DNA from: Capitella teleta
Taxonomy: Eukaryota; Annelida; Polychaeta; Capitellidae
Assembly (NCBI GenBank): GCA_000328365.1
Contig: KB312312.1
Location: forward strand, 287,549-351,548
Direction: 5' to 3'
Length of the DNA: 64,000 nucleotides
Both the position numbers and the translations under genes were made by a program. Below, piece after piece: positions 43,413-54,250 of this stretch (position 1 is the first letter of the stretch; each line of letters begins with the position of its first letter). The notes under the pieces were generated by a model. That model did not search any database, was not told where the DNA came from, and saw only the letters and a list, made by a program, of their open reading frames with translations.

Positions 43413-44061
43413 ATATATTTGTATATTGTGTCCACCGTGTTTTAATTTTCCAAAAGAGCACCATTTTGTCCTTTATTGTAATTGTGGAGTACCATCTTAT
43501 GAATGCAAATAATGTCTAATAATTAAAACGCAGTGAGATAAATATTCTCATTATTTTATGCATGAACGTTAAAATACAATAAAAGGTTTGAAAACACACC
43601 TTGATTGGCGTAAATCATTAGAATTGGCTCTCACCTCTTAGATTTCATTCTCAACTCTAAGAATTGATTTTCAACTGAGAGAATGTCATGTGTATCTGTT
43701 CTGTGACTTAGCAATTGACTTAGCTAAGAGTTAAGAATCTTTGTGAATATCTCCCTAGGTTATCTAGACCAATCAGTATTTGTGTTCATATTCTGGCGAA
43801 AATTGATTCTGAAAGTATTAGATTTTGCCTTTATACCTAATCAACTAGTTGACCAAAACTTTTCACATCAAACATGTGTTGTTTCCTGAACGCAGATTGC
43901 GTTACCATGGAAACTGATTTGTGACCAACGGAGCCATACGAAAGTGTGGATTTCGGACGAAATTCAGATCAGGCTGAATCTATTTTGAATTATCGCGTAA
44001 CTCTGGAGTCTGCGCACCTCTTTGACAATATGCCTGACGCTGTTTGACACAAATTGGCGCC

Positions 44062-44233
44062 TGAGGTGCAGGCCCCTATGCCGACAGTGGAGCAGGCTGA
44101 GGTCTCGGATTCGAGATCAGATCGGGCCCCCTGGCGCTATGATTGTGAGTTTTAATTGTAACAAGGCCGGGCGCTGTGTACTACTGTCTATGGTGGTATA
44201 TGCCTGATAAAGAACCCTTGGGATTGATCGATA
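44062..44233 (+). mobile_element. SINE copy 3, diverged
   Basis: A degenerate tRNA-like head (GGATTCGAGATCAGATCGGG around the B-box) followed by GGCGCTATGATTG, a deletion of about 50 bp relative to copy 2, then GGCGCTGTGTACTACTGTCT and GGTATATGCCTGATAAAGAA. It is more diverged than the two copies in the TNF intron. Confidence 0.75.
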
Positions 44234-44689
44234 AGGGTAGGGGAAAAACCCGGGTCCCGGGCTTCTGTTCTGGCGCCCGTATCACCCGAATGGGTTGGAT
44301 GGAGCCGTAAAACCCCAATCACGCATCATGCGTCAGAGGTAGTCACGTAACCATCAGGGAAATGCAATGTTTGTTATTTTCCCCTGGTAAGCTAACCTAT
44401 GTTCAAGCCAAATGTCAAATTTCTGGGTTTACACGCTCTATTTTAGGCCGAAAATTATTCAAACGACCCTCGTAAAATTGTTTTTCTTGCATTGTCGGAA
44501 ATGTTAATTCAAGAGAAGCACCCAAGTTGGCTTCATTAATGGGGAGATAGGTGCATGAATATACTGTGATTTACAAAGGCACGTCAGTCATATGATTACT
44601 GATTGCGTTGAGACTCCAGTATATAAAATCCTTGCGATACTTATTGAACCTCCCATATAGAATACATGGCAATCTTCTTCCTCTAATAT

Positions 44690-45046
44690 GTGAAGATATC
44701 CCCTGTAAATAACAGCTTTACAATAAAAAATCTTCGTTTCATTCAATCCCTATACATGTATTCTAATCCTATTATTAAGAATGCCTACAATCTTGTACGT
44801 GCGGGCAGCTGCTCATCAATATCCAATTCACTCTCACTTTTTTCTCAAATTTACAATCTTAATAGAAATCAAATTATGTCCATGAAACCTTCCAATAAAT
44901 ATGATGCTAATCTTCAGGATATTACAAACGCAAATTTAATTAAGGATTTACTGTACACGAGAAAAATGCGTAAACACGAACTAACGTCTTTAAGTCAAAA
45001 TGAAATTAACTTTGCCTTAACCGCAATTTGTGTATATAATATGTAA
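44690..45046 (+). pseudogene. Possible LINE C-terminal remnant
   Basis: A 118-residue frame. Its pattern (IKNLRFIQSLYMYSNPIIKN, LLYTRKMRKHELTSLSQNEI) recalls the helical C-terminal end of some non-LTR retrotransposon polyproteins. It is followed by a T-rich tail with ATTATTATT words. The match is from memory of the pattern only. It could instead be chance or an unknown small gene. Confidence 0.4.
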
Positions 45047-45272
45047 GCGGGTTTGTCTGCTTTTCAGTTCTGTTTCCCTGTTTCTGTTTATTTATTTTTT
45101 TTATTTTTTTTTTTTTATTTATTTATTTGTTGTTGTGTGTATTGTATTATACGAAATGAAATTTTTATTATTATTAATTATTCAGCCTTTGAGACAACAT
45201 AACTATACAAAACGCAATCACTTTGCGCGCATGATTATATAATGATGGCATTGTGTTGAATCACTAGTGTGC

Positions 45273-46498
45273 ATGTTTTTCTTTCGTAGGTTCTTGATTG
45301 TCATGTGGCTGTGTGTGGTTGCGTGTCTGGGGCTCCTCTGTGGGAACTCCATGGCTTCCCCTTCTCCTGACTTGGGAATCAAGGAAAGTTTGCTTTCTGA
45401 AGATGCTTCGAAATTGTTGGGTGCATTGCAAGTTGGCCAAAACCTAGTTGATGCCATCAACACACTGGCCAAAGTACTCAGTGAGTATCAAGCTTATGCT
45501 TATTACAGTTATTAGTGAAAATATAATGCTATCGAGATATTCTGGTGCTGTTTATTAATCTTGAGTCACACTGATATCTTGATTACCATACAACAAATGT
45601 AGGCTTTCAAAAGTTACATTCAAAACTTTTCTATCGCAGATGAATCTAAATGCTGTCAACAGCAAGAGAAGAAAATGCCGCCACCGACCAACTGCAAGGA
45701 GCTTCTGAAGAGAGGAGAAACCAAGAGTGGGGTGTACACTATTTACCCTGAAATGTTACCAGATGCAACTCCTATGAAGGTATTTTGTGACATGGAAACC
45801 GAAGGCGGTGGGTGGTTGGTGAGTTCCATGTGCATGATTGTTGTGTCTCCTAAGTGTTACATTTCAGGTGTTCCAACGACGAAACGACGGCTCTGAAAAC
45901 TTCACGCTTGGCTGGAATCAATACTCGGGTGGTTTTGGAGATCTGAATGGCGAGTTTTGGCTCGGTAAGCAATGCTGACATTTTTTTTTCTTGATTTTGA
46001 TTCGTCAGAATTTACTTCACCTAGGCAACAGAAATTTGAATAAATTGACCGCGGGTCAGTCAAATGAGCTCAGAGTGGACATGATGGACGGAGAGGGTGA
46101 GAAGCGGTTCGCCAAGTATAAAACTTTTGAGGTAGGACCGGAGTTGGAGAAATTTCCGCTGACCGTCGGGGGATATTCTGGTGACGCTGGTGAGTCCTCA
46201 ACCCTAGGAAATCTCTCAGAAATATCGGCGTGTCTTTTTTTTCTTAGGGGACAGTTTGTTCGGACACAATGGTCATACTTTTAGCACGATTGATCAGGAC
46301 AACGATGCTTACTTCGGAGATTGTGCTGCGCAGTACAAAGGGGGGTGGTGGTACTCCGCCTGCCACGGAGCCAGTCTGAACGGGCCTTATCTGAACGGAC
46401 CTCATACGTCCTATGCTGATGGCATCGAATGGAACACTTGGAAGGGCTACTACTACTCCTTGCAATTTACAGAAATGAAAATCAGACCACTTTGCTAA
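45273..46498 (+). CDS. Secreted fibrinogen-related (FReD) protein
   Basis: Exons 45273-45480, 45640-45818, 45868-45964, 46025-46189 and 46248-46498 join in frame to 299 residues. A second in-frame ATG at 45303 has a better context (G at -3), lies just after an acceptor-like TTTCGTAG and would give 289. Either start gives a signal peptide ([17 protein letters not shown]). A short helical stretch (about residues 40-70) and a Cys-Cys pair precede the domain. The fibrinogen C-terminal domain opens [20 protein letters not shown] and includes [20 protein letters not shown] and [15 protein letters not shown]. It ends [20 protein letters not shown], followed by [11 protein letters not shown] and MKIRPLC. 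The conserved cysteines and calcium-region acidic residues are present. FReD proteins are extracellular lectins or matrix ligands, often for acetylated sugars; the ligand here is unknown. Four introns are 49-159 bp. Confidence 0.93.
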
Positions 46499-47107
46499 AT
46501 TTCGAAGAACTTCGTGAGAACGTTCGTTTCTTTGGATGACGATTGTGAATGTAGAATGTAGTTGGCTATATTTTTTCTAAATTTATTAGATTAAAAAAGC
46601 AACGTTTCGCCTAATAAAATGCTTAGATTGAGGATATTTTGTTGATTTATTACAATTCCTGATTGAGACGCAAGTACTTATAAATGTAATAATTTATTTA
46701 ATGGCCGGGGGTGCGGAAAACAAACTGAAAAATATCCAGGGCGGGGGTATTTGTGTTATTACACTTGACCATAACTCAGCAAAGTCAGGTCCTTGGCCCA
46801 TCTGGAGACAACAAAATATGTATAGTTTGTTATCCAGACTGGATGCAGTCCATGATATAAACACAATACTGCAGAAAATCTGGAAAATAGTGGCTTATGT
46901 GTGATTGCTTGCGGCAGACGGGTCTACTATTTAGCAGGTGGTGGCACACAGGAACAAGCAAACAGAGGAGTGAAAACATTCCAGAAGTGAAAATATGGCT
47001 GGAAAACATTGAAAAGTCCAAAACAGCAGCACTCAACAGTATTTCACAAAAAAAGTCTGTTAGCAGTTATCCATAACACTATGTCGACCGCTAAACACAT
47101 TCAGAAG
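46499..47107. other. 3' flank of the FReD gene
   Basis: AATAAA at about 46613-46618, 115 bp past the stop, is a likely polyadenylation signal. Nothing else is recognised before the minisatellite. Confidence 0.5.
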
Positions 47108-47611
47108 AATAGTGCAACAAATCGACAGAGGCAAAGAAGACACAGTGGTGTGCACCATGTATAAAAGAAGAATAGTGCAACCATTAGACAGAGGCAAAGA
47201 AGACACAGTGATGTGCACCATGTATAAAAGAAAAATAGTGCAACCATTGGACAGAGGCAAAGAAGACACAGTGGTGTGCACCATGTATAAAAGAAGAATA
47301 GTGCAACCATTAGACAAAGGCAAGGAAGACACAGTGATGTGCACCATGTATAAAAGAAGAATAGTGCAACCATTGGACAGAGGCAAAGAAGACACAGTGG
47401 TGTGCACCATGTATAAAAGAAGAATAGTGCAACCATTGGACAGAGGCAAATAAGACACAGTGATGTGCACCATGTATAAAAGAAGAATAGTGCAACCATT
47501 GGACAGAGGCAAAGAAGACACATTGGTGTGCACCATGTATAAAAGAAGAACAGTGCAACCATTAGACAGAGGCAAATAAGACACATTGGTGTGCACCATG
47601 TATAAAATAAG
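47108..47611. repeat. 63-bp minisatellite, 8 copies, alternating types
   Basis: Eight tandem 63-bp units, each containing AGTGCAACCATTGGACAGAG and GTGCACCATGTATAAAAG. Units alternate between ACAGTGGTGTGCACC and ACAGTGATGTGCACC for the first six copies, so the array grew as 126-bp dimers. The last two share ACATTGGTGTG. Because 63 is divisible by three, long frames stay open on both strands. The 224-residue minus frame with a 21-residue hydrophobic repeat is most likely not a gene. Confidence 0.95.
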
Positions 47612-48531
47612 AAGCATTATACACGAACCATCGCCCGATATGGTTGACGTTGAGAGGCAACTCGCCCAACACATAACTGCATGATCGTTCAGAACGGATA
47701 CCTCCCTTAAATCTTTCGACGCTATGAGGGACAATTGACGCTAGAAGCAAGCTCATTAGGCCAAAGTAATTACATCATAATTAAGTTTCGTTAGTGTGGG
47801 ATTTGAAGCCACCTGGAGGAAGAAGTTTGTTGATCATAATTCATTTCCCAGGGATGTTCATGCGTCTGGGTTGCTCATAGCGACCACAATACAGGAATAC
47901 CAACGACCCTCAAGAAAATGCAGGGAAGGGGGTATATCACATCGATTTGAATATTCAGCACAATGAAGCATGCTGATAAGGCTGTTATCAGCAGAGTTAC
48001 CTTTGCATACGACACAAGCCTGTCGTTCCGATAAAGTGACAAAATATTATAACATAATACATCATGTTTCTTAATATATTCTAGGCAAGAATTTCCATGC
48101 ATTGGATAATGAAATTCAGCCCAAAATCATTTGTTTCAACGCAATCACAAGACGTTATGAACCGTATGAATGTGATGCACCGTAAACTACATGAACTGGC
48201 ATTATGATTAGGAAGCTGTCGAATTATTGCGCTCTGAGAGTTCGAGGCAATTGTTATGAGCTACTGGGTTCAAATCGGCGTGCTTCGAAAGTTCATTCAT
48301 ATTTTGCTCAGTGTTTGTAGCTGGTGGTATGTTGATGTATTCTCCGTGGTTTTAATTGTATCAACAATTCACTCAGTTTATGTTTATGGTCATGCCGACA
48401 ACGCTATTGCCTTTCTTCGTAAATCTACAGAAGAGTTCATGGGTATGTCAAAGTTCGTAGGACACTTGTATTGTAGACGTAAATAAATCAATATCCTCTA
48501 TCAAAATAAACATTTATTCGGTTGACACGAC
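47612..48531. other. Intergenic between minisatellite and GalNAc-transferase
   Basis: No gene recognised. TTTATT at 48513-48518 reads AATAAA on minus, 14-19 bp past the GalNAc-transferase stop, and is its likely polyadenylation signal. Confidence 0.5.
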
Positions 48532-51500
48532 TCATTCATATGACAGGTTGAGCTTCTGTTGATTGAAATGATGAGAAAAGCTCCATTTTTGATGAATATT
48601 CTTTCGTTCGCAATTCTCCATCGTGGCATCGCTGCCATCAGCTTTGAGACAATAAATCGTTTTCCCTTCTTCACCACGAATGCTATTATCCTGTGAATAA
48701 ACCAAATAACATGCATATATAACCTAGCATTGAAACACCCACATCCGCTTTCCGCCATATCGTCTGAGAAATCTCACAATCTCTCGTGATGAGATCTCGC
48801 CCATTAACGTCGAAACACGTGACGTCATCGCGTTTGAGCAGTTGTTGATTGGTCAAGTGGAACATCTACGAACGAAGAGGTCAATATGGATTATGGATGG
48901 GGTTGCTGATAACAATTATTCAATACAATTTATACCTGGGATTCTTTCATACTCTTACAATGAGACAAGGTGAGGTGATTGTCTTTGAATTCCAAGCACT
49001 TGGAAGGAGACGCCAGTGATTGAATCTGTGAATATGAAAATAGAAAAATTGTGGCAATCCATCCCAGAACTGCTCAATGGGTAGCGCTTGCCTAACTGTG
49101 TACTCAGGTAGCACCCAATGACCTATGTGTACTCACCTGTCCAAAATACTCGTCCTCGTCCTCAGGTAGAACCGCTTCCGGGATGACGTTATCCAGGTAC
49201 CATTGGAAGGATTTGCACTTCAACTTCCGGCGCAAATCAACCCTCACAACGACATCTTCCACCGTCGTCAGTCTTCTCGTAATATTCTGATATTATGTAA
49301 GAAAATAATGAATCAAAGTGAGAACAACAAACAGAGAGGAGAATGAGGAAAATCTGTACTATCCTCTCACCTGAGAAGCATAGAAGAACTTCTTGTAGTC
49401 ATCAAGCCAAACTTCAGCCGCCCGCATAGCATTGTTTCTTATCGTTCTTTTGCCGCCATTGGGAAATCCGTACGGTATTCTCGTCCGGAACACGTGACCC
49501 ACTCGAGAGCATGGCGAGATTTCGAGCGAGCCTCCGCACATCCAAACCTTTAGATCAGCTATAAACCTAAACTTGCCTCAAAGGTAACACGGGCACAAAC
49601 CCTAAAAGAGAGTTCCAGATTTTCTGATCCCCAGATATCCATTCCAGAATCGTAAGATCCGATCCGTTTGAAGTACAGTCTGTCCACAGCAAACAAACCG
49701 CCGATGATGGTTGGAGCTCTGAAGCACACCCATAGCACAAGCTGCACGCATGAGACTTGTCTCACCTGATGTTATCTGCAGGTGATGTTCTTCGCTTCAT
49801 TTCGTGTTCAGGTAAGTCTTTCCAAATGAACTGCAGGTTCCAGTCAAAAGCACCGTGAAGCTCCTCTTTGGCCGCGCGGTACTCGAATGTCTGGAACTCG
49901 ATGACGTCAACCAAAGGACAAACAATCTGTGAATGAATAATAATGGAAATGAAGAGGAATTCCTGACATCATGTGATGCAATCGCGCTTTGAGATGGTGA
50001 TTATACATCAGCATTACGTGTACAGTGCACGTGCATATCGGATGGTATTTGGTAATTGTTGAATATCACAGAGATTCACAGCACACAAGGATGTCCAATA
50101 GTTCAACATGGCTGTCAAATAACCGCTTTTGGATGGTTTTGTGATAAATGAAAATCCGTTGCTTACCTTTGTTCGATCTGCTTCGATGGCCAGCAGAAGT
50201 GGAGGCAGCCATCCCTCTGCACATTCACAATGCGAATCCAGGAATACCAGCACATCCCCTTTAGCATAAGACACACCTAGGGGCATACACAAAGGTGTTA
50301 CACCACTAATATGGGGGTTGGTACGGTTATTGTTTGTATTTTCAGCATAAGATTTCTGTAGAACTACATCATTCTTCAAAGGGCTCAATACAAATAATTA
50401 GAGTAATGATTTATATGTATTACGTATATTTATGCATACGCATCCTTCAAATTTCAGCAATGTAGGTTCTGCCATAGGACATCCTGATTGTGAAACAACA
50501 CTCACCGAGTAGCCTGGCTCTGATTAAACCCTCCCTTATCTTCGTTCTCAATAGGTAAACATTCTCTAATTGGGACAGGTGATTCTCAAGAGGCTCTCCC
50601 AGGTAATCTGATAAATAAATAAGCAATTTGATTAGCGTTCACAAGATCGCAAGATTTGTTAAGAGACACAGGCAGACGATTTTACACTGGCATGTAAACA
50701 TTGAGCAACCCTGGGTGCTCAATTACATTCATTGTAATCACAATGTCATTCATCTAAAGGTGAATGCCCATGTGAGGGCCACGACACAAACCAAAAGTGC
50801 TGGCATCATCAACCAGGATGATCTCCATAATGAGGTGAGATGGACTTCGGTTGATTACACTGTGCAGGGTTCTCAGTAAGGTCGACCAAGCTTCGTTGTG
50901 GAAACAGATGATGACTGTGGTTGGAGACAGTGTGGACTGATTGATGGAGGGGCACCTGGGAAAAGGACAATGATGCATTGGGTAAAAGGTGTGAGGAATC
51001 ACTCACTGGGTTGGTCGGTAGTCTGGGATTGGTCTGTCTAAAGGGAGCAGTTCGCTTGCCCTGACGTTGAAGGAGTGGCGTTGCATTCCACTTTCCAGGT
51101 CGAGGAATTCATCACGTGTGATCGCTCTTCCTCGATCAATCACAGTTTTATTGATGAAAAGTTTATCGTAGAATCCGTTATCTTGATATGCGTTGGTTGC
51201 AGGAGATGAACTTTTATTTGGGACATTATAACTCTTGGCATAACGGTTTGATGGCACTGTTGGTACGTGTAGTTCATTGGCTAGTCCGTTAAGTTCAGAG
51301 TCAATCTCGTTCAATTCGGGCGAATGAGCTGTTGATGTTCCTGTTGCAAACAGAGGAGCGAGTTTGTCTTGTTTCAGGCTTTCGACATCCACAATTTCAT
51401 ACTCAAAATTCAGCGATTGATTCGCACTTGGCGCGAGACCGATACGTGCTTCTCTGGGATGTCTTAATATCCCATGAAATCGCTCCGTTTTGCCAAGGTC

Positions 51501-51587
51501 ACTCAAGTATGTGACAATTAACACAAACCACACTATGGTCACCATGGAAACACCAATGACGACCTTCTTCATCAATCCTCCCGCCAT
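48532..51587 (-). CDS. GALNT: Polypeptide N-acetylgalactosaminyltransferase
   Basis: Exons 51587-51007, 50955-50792, 50607-50506, 50276-50167, 49926-49766, 49718-49601, 49547-49371, 49286-49137, 49025-48936 and 48690-48532 join in frame to 603 residues. A leader exon acceptor sits at 51619. It is a type II Golgi protein: a cytosolic stub MAGGLMKK, membrane helix at about 8-27, then a stem. The catalytic region has [28 protein letters not shown], the DSH metal triad (FLDSHCEC), [24 protein letters not shown] (Ser where WGGEN is usual) and [10 protein letters not shown]-terminal ricin-type lectin part (CLEF to QKWSFSHHF) is only about 80 residues, short of the usual 120. It starts mucin-type O-glycosylation by moving GalNAc from UDP-GalNAc to Ser/Thr. 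Donors GTTTGT after 50792 and 49601 are unusual but keep frame. Confidence 0.95.
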
Positions 51588-51619
51588 CTTTGTGATGAGT
51601 GCACATCGTCAGTGACACC

Positions 51620-54250
51620 TGGAAAGCGAAAACGTGTTCTGTAAATCAATTGCAAACAAACAAAAAGAATTGATGTTGTTTTAAACCACAAATGCGGCTC
51701 ACTCACTCAATGGGATCATTACACTTGCAGTATATTCATAATGGAGCAACTAAAAGGACTGCTCTCAGAAGTATGCGCATGTGAGGACGTACGCACAACA
51801 TGTGCATTATGTACAGACGCCTCATCGTATGGATTCCTTGTGAATCCATACCCATAGCTGAAGATGCTTGTTTGATGGACACACCCGCGTATTATATTCC
51901 GCTCGGGAACAGTGCTCGATCATTCTGCTCTCTTGCTTGCCTTAAACATACCTCTTGTGCATCCGATTATTCGACTGTGAGTGAATTATCCCGATTGCAC
52001 GTGATTGAATCCCGTATCTACCTTGTCGCCTTCCTGGTCCTTTTTCGCGCTTTGTCAACAGTCATCCCGATGCATCGATCGATCCAGGCGCGGTCCCAAC
52101 GCCTGTCATCTGGGCCTCCCTCATGAATATGTAGTGGGTGATTCATTCATTGGAGCGCGTGGTTATGCAAGCGGCTGTGTGGTTTTAATGTGTGGTTATG
52201 AGTTGTTCAGTTAATTATTATGCAGCTCCTGTGCATTGCACTAGATGATTTAAATTTTTTTTTTTTTTTTTTTTTTTTTTCGAAATACATGTATATTAAC
52301 CGATCGGTTTGTGTGTCTTTTTATCTGTACATTATAATTGTATAAATTGTTTTTCTTCTTCTTCTTCTTCTTCTATTTAATCTGTGTTTACGGTTTCTTA
52401 ACAAGTCAGCATTTCTCATTTTGCATTTCAACATATGTATCACTATATAATCACGTGGTTAGTCGTCTCTACAACTGTTATACCTGTAATTACGTAATGA
52501 CCTTTTGGTGTGCCCAGCATTGTAATGTATGGTATATAATTGAATGTTCCTTGCAAAATAAAAATCAATCAATCAAACCTCGTCCAATTTCCATCATATC
52601 TTCTTCGGCGTAATTTCAGATCATTCAGTATAAACCAAATTCATTTTCAGCTGCTCGGGTAGCTACAAATTGATTTCTTTTTTATCTTGATGAATAAAAT
52701 GAGAAATGGAATAAAACGTCGTTGATGTTGATCTAGATATCAAGTTATATGCATTAAGAAAAAAATCATAATTTATATAGGTGAATTTCTGTTGAGGTCA
52801 CATTCAAAAAAAAAGTTCATGCCGTCCGTTAATTATCAAAATTTGTTTTGTCATCACATTTATGAAATGAAATCAATCAATTGGGAATTTTGGATTGAAT
52901 CCTTTGTCATACCGTCCATTAATTATCAAAATTTGTTTTGTCATCACAATTATGAAATGAAATCAATCAATTGGGAATTTTGGATTGAATCTTTTGTTAT
53001 CGTCACAAAGATAAAGAATTAATCCCTAATCACTCTTGTCATGAATCATGATGCATGATCTCTCTCCTTTTTAATTTCCGATCCTGCATATAACCTTATG
53101 AATGTGGTTTTTAAGAGCGTTATGATCTCAATGAGTTCTTATGATTATTTTAATATTCACGCTTTCGTCTTTTATTTTTCTTTTCTGTCGCAGAAGTTCC
53201 ATTTTAAGGTCAAACGTCTTGTTAAAATTAATATGTGTAGACATAATTATAATTATCGTGTTTTACAAACGATTTTTTTATTTTTTTTTTTTTTTTTCAT
53301 TTGCGGTCTATGCATATGTATCGATACTTTTGACAGACATTATTATGAACATTTTGTTTTCCTTCAATTAGTAATACTCCAAAATGCAAAACGAAATGAA
53401 ATATATTTTATTTTATTTCATAGAAAAATTCCATTTACAGTCGAAGGGATAAAATAAGAAGAGATTAAGATTCCACATAGTGACGTTGCATTCATCCTAA
53501 TCATGAATATAATAAATATGAAATATTATTTCTTCACAAAAATATCAACATTGACGAGAGAAAGAAACTAAAAGTGTAATAATTATTTTTACTATTAAGA
53601 ATGAGAGACTGGTTTTGGAAGAAGAAGAAAACCAACGAACATTGCGAGGACCAACCTTTGCTTGTTTGTGTTTGTTTGTTTGTTTGCGGGTTTTTTTTGT
53701 TTTTTTTTTTTTTTTTTTCTTTCTTTCTTTTTCTTCTTATAAATGTGCAAACTCATTTGCGAAAATAAATGATATATATATATATAAATTATGAGCGATT
53801 AAAATGATTTATACTGCAATTTGTTACTTAAAAACTAAAATTATAAATACTATTGGCAACAAGCAAAAAAAATAATAATAACAATAAGAATAAATAAAAT
53901 GAAATGAAAAATCAAGAATGAGTTCGTATTAAATTACACGATACAATTCAAGAATATTATTAATTTGAACAATTGTATCATGACAATGAATGTAATTGTT
54001 GAAAAGTTCGCAATAATATTCAGGCAAGTACATAATAAGAGCCGGAAAATATGAATATATAATATTGTCATAAAAGCCTTTTAAATACTTGGAACCTAAA
54101 GATAACAAACAAGCAACCAATAATCAACCAATAATCAACCAATCACAGGCATTCACAGCTGATAATACTTGGGGGGGGGGGGGAATGAAATATTCTTATT
54201 TTGAACCAGCAGATCTTCGATAGCAAAATGGTGAACGTTGCTGATGTTTC
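51620..54250. other. Intergenic, AT-rich
   Basis: No gene recognised. T-runs occur at 52254-52280 and 53690-53718, and (TTC)n at about 52353-52373. A stretch ending AAAATCAATCAATCAAAC near 52577 resembles a LINE 3' tail. A G-run lies at 54171-54183. Confidence 0.5.
52822..53001. repeat. 90-bp direct tandem duplication
   Basis: Two adjacent 90-bp copies, 52822-52911 and 52912-53001, each containing AATTATCAAAATTTGTTTTG and AATCAATTGGGAATTTTGG. They differ at about five positions. Confidence 0.93.

Larger units (their letters stand above)
39376..44061. other. Intergenic, no confident gene
   Basis: No gene can be supported. A plus-strand open stretch at about 40719-41106, preceded by a polypyrimidine-CAG acceptor-like site, and a minus-strand frame at 41096-41326 (containing YKTLLPVGMKFSDAMCMQLK) look weakly protein-like but lack recognisable domains. 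Two CCAAT words lie near 40398 and 40410. T-runs occur at 40579-40603, 42940-42961 and 43348-43378. Confidence 0.5.

Noticed and set aside
47060-47734. 224-residue minus frame, apparently a repetitive membrane protein
   Set aside because: Explained by a 63-bp satellite whose length keeps frames open on both strands.
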